Positions 54,785-63,615 of a stretch of DNA of 64,000 nt are shown here, one piece after another. The notes under the pieces are model-generated. The model was not told the origin of the DNA, did no database searches, and worked only from the letters and a program-made list of their open reading frames with translations. Numbering within the stretch: the first letter of the stretch is position 1; each line of letters opens with the position of its first letter. Origin of the DNA: Mesorhizobium sp. B2-1-8 (lineage in GTDB: Bacteria; Pseudomonadota; Alphaproteobacteria; Rhizobiales; Rhizobiaceae); the NCBI RefSeq assembly GCF_006442545.2, contig NZ_CP083952.1, forward strand, positions 5,991,501-6,055,500. The letters run 5' to 3'. The translations under genes were made by a program, and so were the position numbers.

Positions 54785-56275
54785 TCAATACTTTATCCAG
54801 GTGGTCTTCAGCGCGGTGTATTTGTCGAGCGCATGCAGCGACAGGTCGCGCCCGAAGCCGGACTGCTTGAACCCGCCGAAGGGAGTCATCGGGCTCAGCG
54901 CATCGACGGTGTTCACGGAAACCGTGCCCACGCGCAGCCTTTCCGCGAGGCGATGCGCCCGCGACAGGCTGTCGGTCCACACCGATGCAGCCAGGCCATA
55001 GACGCTGTCGTTGGCGATGCGAAGCGCGTCGTCTTCGGTGTCGAAGGCGATCACCGACAGGACCGGACCGAATATCTCGTCGCGGGCAAGCGGGTCGTCG
55101 GGCGAGACATCGTCGAAGATCGTGGGCTGCACGAAACTGCCGCGCCCGTCGACGGCGACCCGGTCGCCGCCGGTCACCAGCCGCGCCGACTTCTTGCCGC
55201 CATCGATGAAACGCATGACGGTCGCGGCGTGGCGCGCGTCCACCATCGCACCCATCCTGGATGCGGGGTCGAGCGGATCGCCGGGTTGGGTCGCCGCTGC
55301 CCGCTGCGCCAGTTTCTCGACCAGCGCATCCTTGATGCGGCGCTCCACCAGAAGCCGGGAATTGGCCGAGCATACCTGTCCCTGGTTGAAGAAGATGCCG
55401 AAGGCGGCCATGTCGGCGGCCGCGTCCAGATCGCCGCAATCGGCGAACACCAGATTGGGGCTCTTGCCACCGGTCTCCAGCCAGACCTGCTTCATGTTCG
55501 ACTGGCCGGAATATTGCAGGAACATCTTGCCGACGGCGGTCGATCCCGTGAAGGCAAGGCAATCCACATCCATATGGCGGCCAAGCGCCTGGCCGGCCGT
55601 CTCGCCGAGGCCGGGCACCACATTGAGCACGCCGGCGGGCAGGCCCGCCTCCATGGCAAGCTCGGCCAGCCTGAGCGCCGAGAAGGGCGATTGCTCGGCG
55701 GGTTTCAGCACCACCGAATTGCCAGCGGCCAGCGCGGGCGCGCATTTCCAGGTCGCCATGTCGAGCGGAAAGTTCCATGGCACGACGGCGCCCACGACCC
55801 CAAGCGGTTCCCGCCGCACCAAAGCGAGGTCACCCCGGCCCGTCGGCGCCACCTCGTCATAGACCTTGTCTATCGCTTCGCCGTACCACTGGAAGATCGC
55901 CGCCGATCCCGGCACGTCGATGGTCGCGGCGTCCTTGACCAGTTTGCCCATATCCAGCGATTCCAGCAGCGCCAGCTCCTGCAGGTTCTCGCGCAGCAAT
56001 TCCGCCAGCCGCAGCAGCACCTGCTTGCGATGCCGAGGGTTCGCTCGCGACCAGCCGCTGGCTTCGAAGCTGCGTCGCGCCGCGGCGACGGCAAGATCGA
56101 TTTCCTCTTCGCCGCAGGAGGCCACCTCGGCGAGCGTTGCTCCCGTGGCCGGATTGATGCTGGTGAACGTCCGGCCGGAGCGCGCGGGCATCGTCTTGCC
56201 GTCGATGAACGCGCCGTCGCGAAAACGGATCGCCGACGCCTTGCCGATCCAATCCTTATGACTGAGTTCGCTCAT
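54785..56275 (-). CDS. NAD-dependent aldehyde dehydrogenase (PuuC-like)
   Basis: 496 residues. Catalytic Cys302 in QGQVCSANSRL, general base Glu267 in WLETGGKSPN, Asn168 in PWNFP, and the cofactor motif FTGSTAVGK are intact. The closest family pattern is gamma-glutamyl-gamma-aminobutyraldehyde or betaine-aldehyde type. It would oxidise an aldehyde released by the amine-oxidising enzymes in this cluster. It stops 49 bp before the LysR gene and follows a DUF1028 gene closely, in the same direction. Confidence 0.92.
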   Translation of the reverse strand: MSELSHKDWIGKASAIRFRDGAFIDGKTMPARSGRTFTSINPATGATLAEVASCGEEEIDLAVAAARRSFEASGWSRANPRHRKQVLLRLAELLRENLQELALLESLDMGKLVKDAATIDVPGSAAIFQWYGEAIDKVYDEVAPTGRGDLALVRREPLGVVGAVVPWNFPLDMATWKCAPALAAGNSVVLKPAEQSPFSALRLAELAMEAGLPAGVLNVVPGLGETAGQALGRHMDVDCLAFTGSTAVGKMFLQYSGQSNMKQVWLETGGKSPNLVFADCGDLDAAADMAAFGIFFNQGQVCSANSRLLVERRIKDALVEKLAQRAAATQPGDPLDPASRMGAMVDARHAATVMRFIDGGKKSARLVTGGDRVAVDGRGSFVQPTIFDDVSPDDPLARDEIFGPVLSVIAFDTEDDALRIANDSVYGLAASVWTDSLSRAHRLAERLRVGTVSVNTVDALSPMTPFGGFKQSGFGRDLSLHALDKYTALKTTWIKY

Positions 56276-56296
56276 GCCGGCTCCAGATTGTCGGGA

Positions 56297-56971
56297 CTAC
56301 TCGTCACCGGGAACGCCGTAGCTCGGCGCACCAGACGGATTGAGGGCGCGCGTGACATAGGCATCGAGCTGGGGCTTGTAGATATCCCACAGCGTCGCCA
56401 ACTGCTCGATCGGACACTCCTCCGTCCAGTCGCAACGCAGGTCGGCGACGGGCCATGAGACATCGCGCACCAGCTTCATGCCGGCGGAGCGGACAGGTCC
56501 CGCCTCGCCGCCGGCCTCGAGCGCGGCGCGCATGGTGGCGATCAGCCGGTCGCCGAGATCGCCTTCGGAGGCGAGAAAGGCGTCCACCATGGCTTGCGGA
56601 ACCCTATCGCTGGCAAGCAGGTTGCCGCCGCAGGCGACGTCCTCGCCGCGCGCCTCGGCCCAGATGCCGAGCGCTTTCGGCCCCGAATGGATTGCGCTGC
56701 CGCCAGCCGCGTCGACCGCCAGGACCTGCCGGTATTCGCTGAAAGCGGCCGTACGCTTCAGGATCGCGACGGCCTCAGTGGCGGAGGCGCCCCGCGCCAT
56801 CAGCTCGAGCGCTCGTGGCCCGAGCGTCGGGTCCGTGACGTTCTGGCTGGCAACCGCCCCGACGCCCGCCTGCGCATAGGCGCAGCGGGCCGCGACCGCG
56901 GGAGATGACGAAGACACCGCCACTCCGAACATACCGGTGCGCCGGCACCGTGCCACGATGGAGAAGGTCAT
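56297..56971 (-). CDS. DUF1028 family protein (Ntn-hydrolase-like)
   Basis: 224 residues from ATG MTFSIVARCRRTGMFGVAVS. The sequence continues SSSPAVAARCAYAQAGVGAV and ASQNVTDPTLGPRALELMA, the DUF1028 signature. Members are thought to be peptidase- or amidase-like enzymes; none is firmly characterised. It lies between ridA (5 bp upstream) and the aldehyde dehydrogenase gene (21 bp downstream), all on one strand, which argues for one transcript and a shared pathway. Confidence 0.86.
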   Translation of the reverse strand: MTFSIVARCRRTGMFGVAVSSSSPAVAARCAYAQAGVGAVASQNVTDPTLGPRALELMARGASATEAVAILKRTAAFSEYRQVLAVDAAGGSAIHSGPKALGIWAEARGEDVACGGNLLASDRVPQAMVDAFLASEGDLGDRLIATMRAALEAGGEAGPVRSAGMKLVRDVSWPVADLRCDWTEECPIEQLATLWDIYKPQLDAYVTRALNPSGAPSYGVPGDE

Positions 56972-56976
56972 GGCGC

Positions 56977-57393
56977 TCAGTCCGGAATTACGGCAGTGCC
57001 GTCGATCTCGACCAGCCATTCCGGCCGCGCCAGGGCTGACACGACTAGGCCGGTCGAAACCGGATGCACGCCTTTGATGTATTCGCCCATCGTCCGGTAG
57101 ACGGCTTCGCGATGGCGTACATCTGTCAGATAGATCACCACCTTCACCAGATGCTCCATCGTCCCACCGCATTCCTCGATGAGCTGCTTGATGTTCTGCA
57201 TGACCTTGTGGGTCTGCTCGACCGGATCATGGCTCTCGATGGTCTTGGCGGTGTCGAGATCCTGCGGGCACTGGCCGCGCAGATAGATCGTGCGGCCGCC
57301 CCGCGTGACGACCGCCTGGCACAGATCGTTGTCGAGCTTCTGCTCGGGATAGGTATCCTTGGTGTTGAAGGTGCGAATTCGCTTATGCGCCAT
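56977..57393 (-). CDS. RidA family protein (YjgF/YER057c/UK114)
   Basis: 138 residues from ATG MAHKRIRTFNTKDTYPEQKL with GGAG seven bases upstream; an ATG four codons earlier overlaps that site. The C-terminal signature VSALARPEWLVEIDGTAVIP includes the conserved Arg and Glu. RidA proteins hydrolyse reactive enamine/imine intermediates; here the family suits a pathway that oxidises amines. Genes around it (DUF1028, aldehyde dehydrogenase, monooxygenase) read in the same direction. Confidence 0.9.
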   Translation of the reverse strand: MAHKRIRTFNTKDTYPEQKLDNDLCQAVVTRGGRTIYLRGQCPQDLDTAKTIESHDPVEQTHKVMQNIKQLIEECGGTMEHLVKVVIYLTDVRHREAVYRTMGEYIKGVHPVSTGLVVSALARPEWLVEIDGTAVIPD

Positions 57394-57435
57394 GTTGGTC
57401 TCCATCAGGTCGGCTCGCGGCTGTCGTCGGCTTGG

Positions 57436-58710
57436 TCAGGCGTCCACGGACTCGCGCTTCGCGGCCGCGTGGTAGGCCAGATATTTTCGCTGCGTCGAAA
57501 TACGATCGGCGACGTGCTTGGCGTCGTGCCATACGCCCCATATGAAACTGGAACCCCTTCGCGACTGCCAGGGCAACCCCAGGAAATAGATTCCTGGCTC
57601 TGTCGAGACGCCGCGCTGGTGCCTTGGCCGGCCCTTCTCGTCAAAGGCGTCGACCTTGAGCCAGCTGTAATCGGCGGCAAAGCCCGTCGCCCAGATGATC
57701 GCCGCTATCCCGGCCTCGGCCATGTGCAGTTCGCGGATCGGATGCGTCATGCATTCCGGATCCGGTTCGATCCGGCGTGCGGCAGGCTCTTCCGGAAGGT
57801 CGAGACCGTTGCGCGCGACATAGGCGTCGGCTTCGTCCAGCAGCGACATCAGATTGGTGTCGCCGCGGGCAATGTTTTTCGCAAGATCAGGCGCGAAGCT
57901 CATCAGTCCATCTTGGTAGGTCCTCGTCATGCCGACCAAGGTAAGCCCTTGCGCGGCCAGACGGCGGAAATCGATCGTTTCGCCGCCGCGCGCGCCACTC
58001 ACCGCGATCGTGACATGTTCGGTGCCTGGTCCCGGGGTTTCGAGGTCCCATTTACCGAGAACGCCCAGCCACCAACAGAAGTCGCGCCCGCGATAGGCCC
58101 GCGGCGGGCGGTCGTGCGGGCCGACCGAAAGATAGACGCGCCTTCCCGCGCGCTGGAGCTCGTCCGCGATCTGCACGCCCGACGATCCCGCTCCGACCAC
58201 CAGCACCGCGCCCTTTGGCAATTGCGCGGGATTGCGATACGCGCTGGAATGGATTTGCAGGATGCCCGTCTCCGCCGGCACAACGGACGGAATGACGGGG
58301 ACCTGGAAAGGTCCGGTCGCGGCGACGATGCTGTTTGCCTCGATCACGCCATCGGACGTCTCGACCCGGAATCCGGGCCGACCGACATTTCTTTGCACAA
58401 GCCTGACCTCGACGCCGCTGCGGATCGGCGCATCGATCTTCTTTGCGTAAGCGACAAAATAGTCGGCAACCTCCTCCTTGGAGGGAAAGCCATCGGGACC
58501 CGTAATCGGAAACTCCATGCCCGGGAAGCGGTCGTGCCAGGCCGGGCCATTGGCAACGAGGGAGTCCCACCGCTGCGAGCGCCAGCGCTCGGCAATGCGG
58601 CCGCGTTCGAGAACGAGATGAGGTACCCCGCATTTGCTCAGGTGCTCGCTCATGGCCACCCCCGCCTGGCCGCCGCCAACGACAAGCGTGTCTATCGTCT
58701 CGACCGACAT
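57436..58710 (-). CDS. Flavin-containing monooxygenase-type NAD(P)/FAD oxidoreductase
   Basis: 424 residues from ATG MSVETIDTLVVGGGQAGVAM with GGAGAGG upstream. FAD motif VVGGGQAG, NADPH motif VLVVGAGSSGVQIADELQRA, an FMO-like linker (FPSKEEVADYFVAYA) and WATGFAADYSWLKV near the end. The protein resembles CzcO/trkA-type monooxygenases. It probably N- or C-oxygenates a small amine or ketone. It is first in the minus-strand run ridA-DUF1028-ALDH and divergent from the GMC gene. Confidence 0.87.
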   Translation of the reverse strand: MSVETIDTLVVGGGQAGVAMSEHLSKCGVPHLVLERGRIAERWRSQRWDSLVANGPAWHDRFPGMEFPITGPDGFPSKEEVADYFVAYAKKIDAPIRSGVEVRLVQRNVGRPGFRVETSDGVIEANSIVAATGPFQVPVIPSVVPAETGILQIHSSAYRNPAQLPKGAVLVVGAGSSGVQIADELQRAGRRVYLSVGPHDRPPRAYRGRDFCWWLGVLGKWDLETPGPGTEHVTIAVSGARGGETIDFRRLAAQGLTLVGMTRTYQDGLMSFAPDLAKNIARGDTNLMSLLDEADAYVARNGLDLPEEPAARRIEPDPECMTHPIRELHMAEAGIAAIIWATGFAADYSWLKVDAFDEKGRPRHQRGVSTEPGIYFLGLPWQSRRGSSFIWGVWHDAKHVADRISTQRKYLAYHAAAKRESVDA

Positions 58711-59096
58711 GCCCAGTCCTCTCCTGACCATCCGACAGCTCCTGCCGCACGGGACGAAAGCCGATTTCCGGCGGCTAGCGGATGCAGCCCGGGGTGATCC
58801 ATTTCACCGTGTTCCAGACAGGCCGTGTGTCATCCGGTCGTCTCGTTATTGGCGCTCACAAGTAGCAGCACGTGCCGGTGGGCGCCCATAACGAATCTCC
58901 GAAGTCACGCGTAACCATTTCCGAATTTCTCGCGCCGATAGACGCATCTACAGTTTCAGCGGTCGGATCCGCAGCGCCGCATGAGGTGGCGGGCGAAGCC
59001 GGGCATGGGTCGGCACGGAACTGGTTGCGGAGGGATGCGCTACCGCGGCGGCCCGTTCCGCGATGCCTCGGGCGCCGGCATTCTCGAGGGGCCGGC
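58711..59096. other. Divergent promoter region between the monooxygenase and GMC genes
   Basis: About 386 bp. Two promoters pointing apart must lie here. I found no clear palindrome, repeat or coding sequence; a reading frame open across the right part carries no recognisable domain before the GMC start. Confidence 0.5.
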
Positions 59097-60716
59097 ATGA
59101 AGACCGAGAGCTATGATTACATCGTCGTCGGAGCGGGTTCGGCCGGCTGCGTGGTGGCCAATCGGCTGAGCGCCGATCCTTCGGCCAGAGTGTGCCTGAT
59201 AGAGGCCGGCGGCAGCGACAACAGCCTGCGGGTAAAGGTGCCGGCAGGCATCCTGTCGCTCTATGGCAACCCGAATTACGACTATTGTTTCGTTGGCGTG
59301 CAACAGCCCCATCTCAACAACCGCAGCATTCCGGTCAACCGGGGCAAGGCGCTGGGCGGATCGAGCTCGATCAACTCGATGGTCTATATTCGCGGCGCCG
59401 CGGACGACTATGACGAGTGGGCCGGGCTCGGCTGCACAGGCTGGGCCTACAGCGACGTGCTGCCTGTGTTCAGGAAGCTTGAGCGCAACCTGGTCGCCCA
59501 GGACCCGCGCTATCACGGCACGGACGGCGAGCTCATGGTCGACAATCCGCGCGATCCGAACGTGCTTTCCGGCATGTTCGTCAGGGCTGGCGAACGTGCC
59601 GGCCTGCCCGCCAACGGAGACTTCAATGCCGAGAGCCAGTTCGGCGTCGGGATCTACAACGTCACGCAGAACCGGGGCCAGCGCTTCAGCAGCTTCACCG
59701 CTTTCATGCGGCCGGTGCTCGATCGCAAGAACCTGACGCTGCTCAGCGCACGCGAGGTGATCGACATCGTCATCGCCGAAGGGCGCGCGACCGGACTGCG
59801 CGTGCGCCATGACGGCCAGCAGAAAATACTCGCGGCGAGCCGCGAGATCGTGCTCTGTGCCGGGGCCATCAACTCACCCAAGATCCTGATGGCGTCCGGC
59901 ATCGGCGCCGCGAAGGAGCTTCGGCAGATCGGCATCACGCCGGTTCTCGACCTGCCGGGTGTCGGCAAGAACCTGCAGGATCATATAGACGGCATGATCA
60001 CCGTGCGCTCCAGGAGCACCAGGACGCTCGGCCTGTCGCTTGCCAACCTGCCCCGCATCGCCGCAGCGCCCTTCCAGTATTTCGCGCGCCGCAAGGGAAT
60101 GCTCACAACCAATTACGTCGAGGCCGGCGGCTTTGCGAGAACCAGGCATGCGAACGGCCTGCCCGACATTCAGTTCCACTTCGTGCCGGGCTATCGCAGC
60201 CATCGCGGCAGGCTCATCGAATACGGCCACGGCTATGCCATTCACACCTGCGTGCTCAGACCGAAAAGCGTGGGCGAGATCAGATTGTCACGGGACAGTT
60301 CTCGCCGCGACGTTCTCATCGACCACCGCTTCTTCGCCGATGAAGACGACGCCATGGTGCTTGTCGAAGGCATCAAGATCGCGCGCAAGATCCTCGCCGC
60401 GTCCGAGTTCGATCCAGTGCGCGGCAAGGAAATGCTTCCGGGCAAGGATGTCCGCAGCGACGACGAGATCCTCGCCTATCTGCGCGCCGAAGCGCTGACC
60501 GTCTACCACCCTGTCGGGACCTGCAAGATGGGGACGGACGCGATGGCGGTCGTTGATCCGGCGACGCTGAAGGTGCGAGGCGTGGACGGGCTCCGGGTCG
60601 CCGATGCGTCAGTCATGCCGAAGCTGATCGGCGGCAACACCAACGCGCCAAGCATGATGATCGGACAGAAGGCCTCGGAGATGATCCTGGGCTCGGCGCA
60701 TCAGGGCGAAAGATAA
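59097..60716 (+). CDS. GMC family oxidoreductase (choline dehydrogenase-like)
   Basis: 539 residues from ATG MKTESYDYIVVGAGSAGCVV with GAGGGG upstream. FAD motif GAGSAG, then SADPSARVCLIEAGG; the first GMC signature is GKALGGSSSINSMVYIRGAA, the second AGAINSPKILMASGIG. The catalytic pair is His in TVYHPVGTCKMG and Asn in GGNTNAPSMMIG. It oxidises an alcohol or amino-alcohol to the aldehyde, which the aldehyde dehydrogenase nearby could take further. It is divergent from the monooxygenase. Confidence 0.92.
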   Translation: MKTESYDYIVVGAGSAGCVVANRLSADPSARVCLIEAGGSDNSLRVKVPAGILSLYGNPNYDYCFVGVQQPHLNNRSIPVNRGKALGGSSSINSMVYIRGAADDYDEWAGLGCTGWAYSDVLPVFRKLERNLVAQDPRYHGTDGELMVDNPRDPNVLSGMFVRAGERAGLPANGDFNAESQFGVGIYNVTQNRGQRFSSFTAFMRPVLDRKNLTLLSAREVIDIVIAEGRATGLRVRHDGQQKILAASREIVLCAGAINSPKILMASGIGAAKELRQIGITPVLDLPGVGKNLQDHIDGMITVRSRSTRTLGLSLANLPRIAAAPFQYFARRKGMLTTNYVEAGGFARTRHANGLPDIQFHFVPGYRSHRGRLIEYGHGYAIHTCVLRPKSVGEIRLSRDSSRRDVLIDHRFFADEDDAMVLVEGIKIARKILAASEFDPVRGKEMLPGKDVRSDDEILAYLRAEALTVYHPVGTCKMGTDAMAVVDPATLKVRGVDGLRVADASVMPKLIGGNTNAPSMMIGQKASEMILGSAHQGER

Positions 60717-60853
60717 AGACCGCCTCGCCTTCGGGATTTGAGGGCGGCTCAGCGTCTGGTATCACTGAACTGCGCCAACCAAGCACGTCGTTCTCCCAAG
60801 ACCGCCGCACACCCTCGGGAAGAGCCCGTGGGCATGCGTTTGGGTAACATGCA
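60717..60853. other. Convergent gap with an imperfect hairpin
   Basis: ccgcctc ... gagggcgg (60720-60748) can form a seven-pair stem with one bulge just after the GMC stop. There is no U-run, so its role as a terminator is uncertain. The rest of the 137-bp gap shows nothing. Confidence 0.3.
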
Positions 60854-61690
60854 TCAATGATCCTCGTCGATCTCGTCGTGCAAAAGGCCGAGGATGCGGC
60901 GCTTGAGCGCGATGAACTCGGGTTCGAGGATCACATCCATCGAGCGCGGCCTGGGAATGTCGACCTTGATCTCGGCCTTGATCTTGCCGGGCCTGGCCGT
61001 CATCACCAGGACACGATCACCCAGGACGAGCGCCTCGTCTATGTCGTGGGTAACGAACAGCACGGTCTTTTGCTGCCTCTCCCAGACGCGCAAAAGCAGT
61101 TTCTGCATGGTGCCGCGAGTCTGGCTGTCCAAGGCGCCGAAGGGCTCGTCCATCAACAGAACGGCCGGGTCGTTGGCAAGGGCGCGCGCGATCGCCACGC
61201 GTTGCTTCATGCCGCCGGAAAGCTGGGCGGGGTAGTGGTCGGCAAAGGGCGCGAGGCCGACTTCGTCGAGATACTGGTCGACGATCTGCTTGCGCCGCCC
61301 CGCCGGCAGGCCCTTGCGCTTGGGCCCATACTCGATGTTGGCGCGCACGGTGAGCCAGGGAAACAAGGTGTAGCTCTGGAACACCATGCCTCTGTCGGGG
61401 CCGGGTTCGATCACTTCCCCGCCATCGACCTTGATGCTGCCCGAAGTCGCGTCATTGAGGCCGGCCGCAAGGTAGAGCAGGCTGGATTTGCCGCATCCCG
61501 AAGGGCCGACGATGACGCAGAACTCGTTCTTGGCCACCTTCAGCGACACATCGTCCAGAGCCAGCACGCCGTTGGCGTCGCCGTAACGCAATGTCACGTC
61601 TTCGATGGCCATCGTCGTACCGGTCGAGCGCGGATCGCCGGTCGTCGCGGCCGTGCCGGCCAGATCGTTCGCCTTGATGGTCTCGCTCAT
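60854..61690 (-). CDS. ABC transporter ATP-binding protein (SsuB/TauB/NrtD family)
   Basis: 278 residues from ATG MSETIKANDLAGTAATTGDP with AAGGG upstream; an ATG 19 codons earlier, overlapping the permease stop, is an alternative. Walker A GPSGCGKSS, Q-loop VFQSYTLFPWLTV, signature LSGGMKQRVAIARAL, Walker B VLLMDEPFGALDSQTR, switch His VTHDIDEAL. The family imports nitrate, sulfonates, taurine or related compounds. It lies 44 bp after the permease. Confidence 0.93.
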   Translation of the reverse strand: MSETIKANDLAGTAATTGDPRSTGTTMAIEDVTLRYGDANGVLALDDVSLKVAKNEFCVIVGPSGCGKSSLLYLAAGLNDATSGSIKVDGGEVIEPGPDRGMVFQSYTLFPWLTVRANIEYGPKRKGLPAGRRKQIVDQYLDEVGLAPFADHYPAQLSGGMKQRVAIARALANDPAVLLMDEPFGALDSQTRGTMQKLLLRVWERQQKTVLFVTHDIDEALVLGDRVLVMTARPGKIKAEIKVDIPRPRSMDVILEPEFIALKRRILGLLHDEIDEDH

Positions 61691-61734
61691 TGCTACCCTT
61701 GATCCGACTGCGGTTTGCGAGTTTGCGTTCAACA

Positions 61735-62538
61735 TCAGGATGCCCATGGCGCGACCCTCGCCCGGATAATGCGGAACGCCGTGTCTGTGATGAGCCCCAG
61801 AAGCCCGATCGCGGCGATCGCCATGAAGATCACGTCGACCTGGAAGCCTCGCATCGCCTTCAGGCTGATATAGCCGAGGCCGCTCGACGCGGCGACGAGC
61901 TCGGCCACGACCAGATAGGTCCAGGCCCAGCCCATGGTGACACGAAGCGTGTCGAGGATCGCTGGAAGCGCGGCCGGGAAAATGATGTGCCACACGGCTT
62001 CGCTGCGCTTGGTGCCCAGAGTGTAGGAGGCGTTGACCAAATCCCTGGATACGCTGCGCGCGCAGTCGGAAATCATCACCAGTTGCTGGAAGAAGGTGCC
62101 GAAGAAGATGACCGCTATGCGCTGTTCGATACCAATGCCGATCCAAAGGATGAACAGGGGCACGAAGGAGGTCACGGGCAGGTAGCGGATGAAGTTGACC
62201 AAGGGTTCCAGGGGCGCCTGCACCACCCGGTAGGTTCCCATCCACAGCCCCAGGGGTACCGAGATCAGCGAGGAGACGATGAAGCCCAGGATCACCACCT
62301 TGGCGCTGGTCAAAGTGTGATAGAAGAGGCTGCCGTCCAGAGACATGCGATAGGTCGTCTGCAGCACGGTTCCGGGCGTCGGCAGGAACATGTTCGGCAC
62401 GACGCGGCCGTAGGACAGAAGAGCCCAGCCGCCGATCACGACCACCCACATCGCCAGCGCGAGTGTTGTTGCCGTGCTGGCGGGAATGTTGGCGAATGGG
62501 GTCGTCAGGCGCGTCCACGCCGTCCGCCTCTGTGCCAT
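61735..62538 (-). CDS. ABC transporter permease (SsuC/TauC family)
   Basis: 267 residues. Six membrane helices; the family motif KVVILGFIVSSLISVPLGLW (helix 2 region) and the EAA-type loop DLVNASYTLGTKRSEAVWHI, then IFPAALPAILDTLRV. It forms the channel for a nitrate/sulfonate-type importer. It follows the binding-protein gene after 93 bp. Confidence 0.93.
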   Translation of the reverse strand: MAQRRTAWTRLTTPFANIPASTATTLALAMWVVVIGGWALLSYGRVVPNMFLPTPGTVLQTTYRMSLDGSLFYHTLTSAKVVILGFIVSSLISVPLGLWMGTYRVVQAPLEPLVNFIRYLPVTSFVPLFILWIGIGIEQRIAVIFFGTFFQQLVMISDCARSVSRDLVNASYTLGTKRSEAVWHIIFPAALPAILDTLRVTMGWAWTYLVVAELVAASSGLGYISLKAMRGFQVDVIFMAIAAIGLLGLITDTAFRIIRARVAPWAS

Positions 62539-62631
62539 GGCGTGGCCTCCGTTGATCTTCTGAAGCGCGAAGCTCTGGCCTGCCGAAAACCGGGCTCGGC
62601 CCAGACGGAGCGACCCCGGTTTCTCGAAGGC

Positions 62632-63615
62632 TCACTGCTCCTTGATGAAATCGGTGTCGAGGATGGTTTTCGCGTCGATCGTCATCTTGAGCTTGCCGGC
62701 CTTGCCCCAGATGTCCTGCGCGAAGTTCACCAGCTCGGACGCCTCGCTCTTCTGCGGCGTGCCGAAGAACTCCAGGTTACGATCGCGGTCGTAATAGCGC
62801 ACGCCTTTGGCGCCGGCCGCGAAATCCTCTGGCTTTTCGAGATAGCCGCCAATGCCCTTGGCCATGATCTCATAGGCCTTTTCCGGATTGGTCTTGATGA
62901 ATTCGACCGCCTTGTAATAGCCCTTGACGAGGGCCTTTACGTCCTCGGGATGCTTTTCGATGAGATCGCATTTGAGGGCGATCACATCCACGATCAGGCC
63001 AGGGGTGGTCGTGGAATCGATCAGCACCTTTCCCTTGCCGCCCTTGCGGACTTCGGTGAGGTGCGGCTCCCAGGTCACGGCGGCGGGAACCTGGCCGGCG
63101 ATGAAGGCTGTCGCCGCGTCATCGGCGGTCATGTTGGTGATGGTGACGTCGTCCTCGGTCATGCCTTCCTTTTTCAGCAGCACATTGAACCAGAATTCGG
63201 AAACGGAGCCCTCGTTCAAGGCCACCTGCTGGCCCTTCAGATCCTTGAGCGACTTGACGTCGGGTTGTGTGACGACGCCATCACCGCCGTGGCTGTCGTC
63301 GAGCGCCAGGACATATTTGAAACAGAGATCGTCCGAGCGGTATTTCATCAGCTCGTCGACGGTGGAGGCGGCGCCATCGAGATCGCCACCGGCGACCGCC
63401 GCCATGTAAAGCGCTGATTCTTCTATGACCTTCAGGTCGACATCGACGCCGGCTTCCTTGAAGTAACCAAGGTCGCGGGCAAGAAACAACGGGCCGTAGC
63501 CCACCCAGGTCGTCATGCCAAGGCGAATGGCGCCCGCGTTGGCAGGAGCGGCAAGCCCCAAGCCCAGCAAGCCTGCGCCGACCGCGCTCATCAGGCGATT
63601 TCGGAAAGTCTTCAT
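62632..63615 (-). CDS. ABC transporter substrate-binding protein (SsuA/NMT1-like)
   Basis: 327 residues from ATG MKTFRNRLMSAVGAGLLGLG, with a signal peptide cleaved after ANA (residue 27). The body starts AIRLGMTTWVGYGPLFLARD then LGYFKEAGVDVDLK, the NMT1/SsuA pattern, with QVALNEGSVSEFWFNVLLKK and PAAVTWEPHLTEV. It binds the substrate in the periplasm. Neighbouring amine-oxidation genes suggest a nitrogenous or sulfonate substrate, not shown by the sequence itself. Confidence 0.92.
   Translation of the reverse strand: MKTFRNRLMSAVGAGLLGLGLAAPANAGAIRLGMTTWVGYGPLFLARDLGYFKEAGVDVDLKVIEESALYMAAVAGGDLDGAASTVDELMKYRSDDLCFKYVLALDDSHGGDGVVTQPDVKSLKDLKGQQVALNEGSVSEFWFNVLLKKEGMTEDDVTITNMTADDAATAFIAGQVPAAVTWEPHLTEVRKGGKGKVLIDSTTTPGLIVDVIALKCDLIEKHPEDVKALVKGYYKAVEFIKTNPEKAYEIMAKGIGGYLEKPEDFAAGAKGVRYYDRDRNLEFFGTPQKSEASELVNFAQDIWGKAGKLKMTIDAKTILDTDFIKEQ

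Noticed and set aside
61690-63417. 575-codon open frame on the plus strand opposite the last ABC operon
   Set aside because: Low-complexity shadow of clear permease and binding-protein genes.
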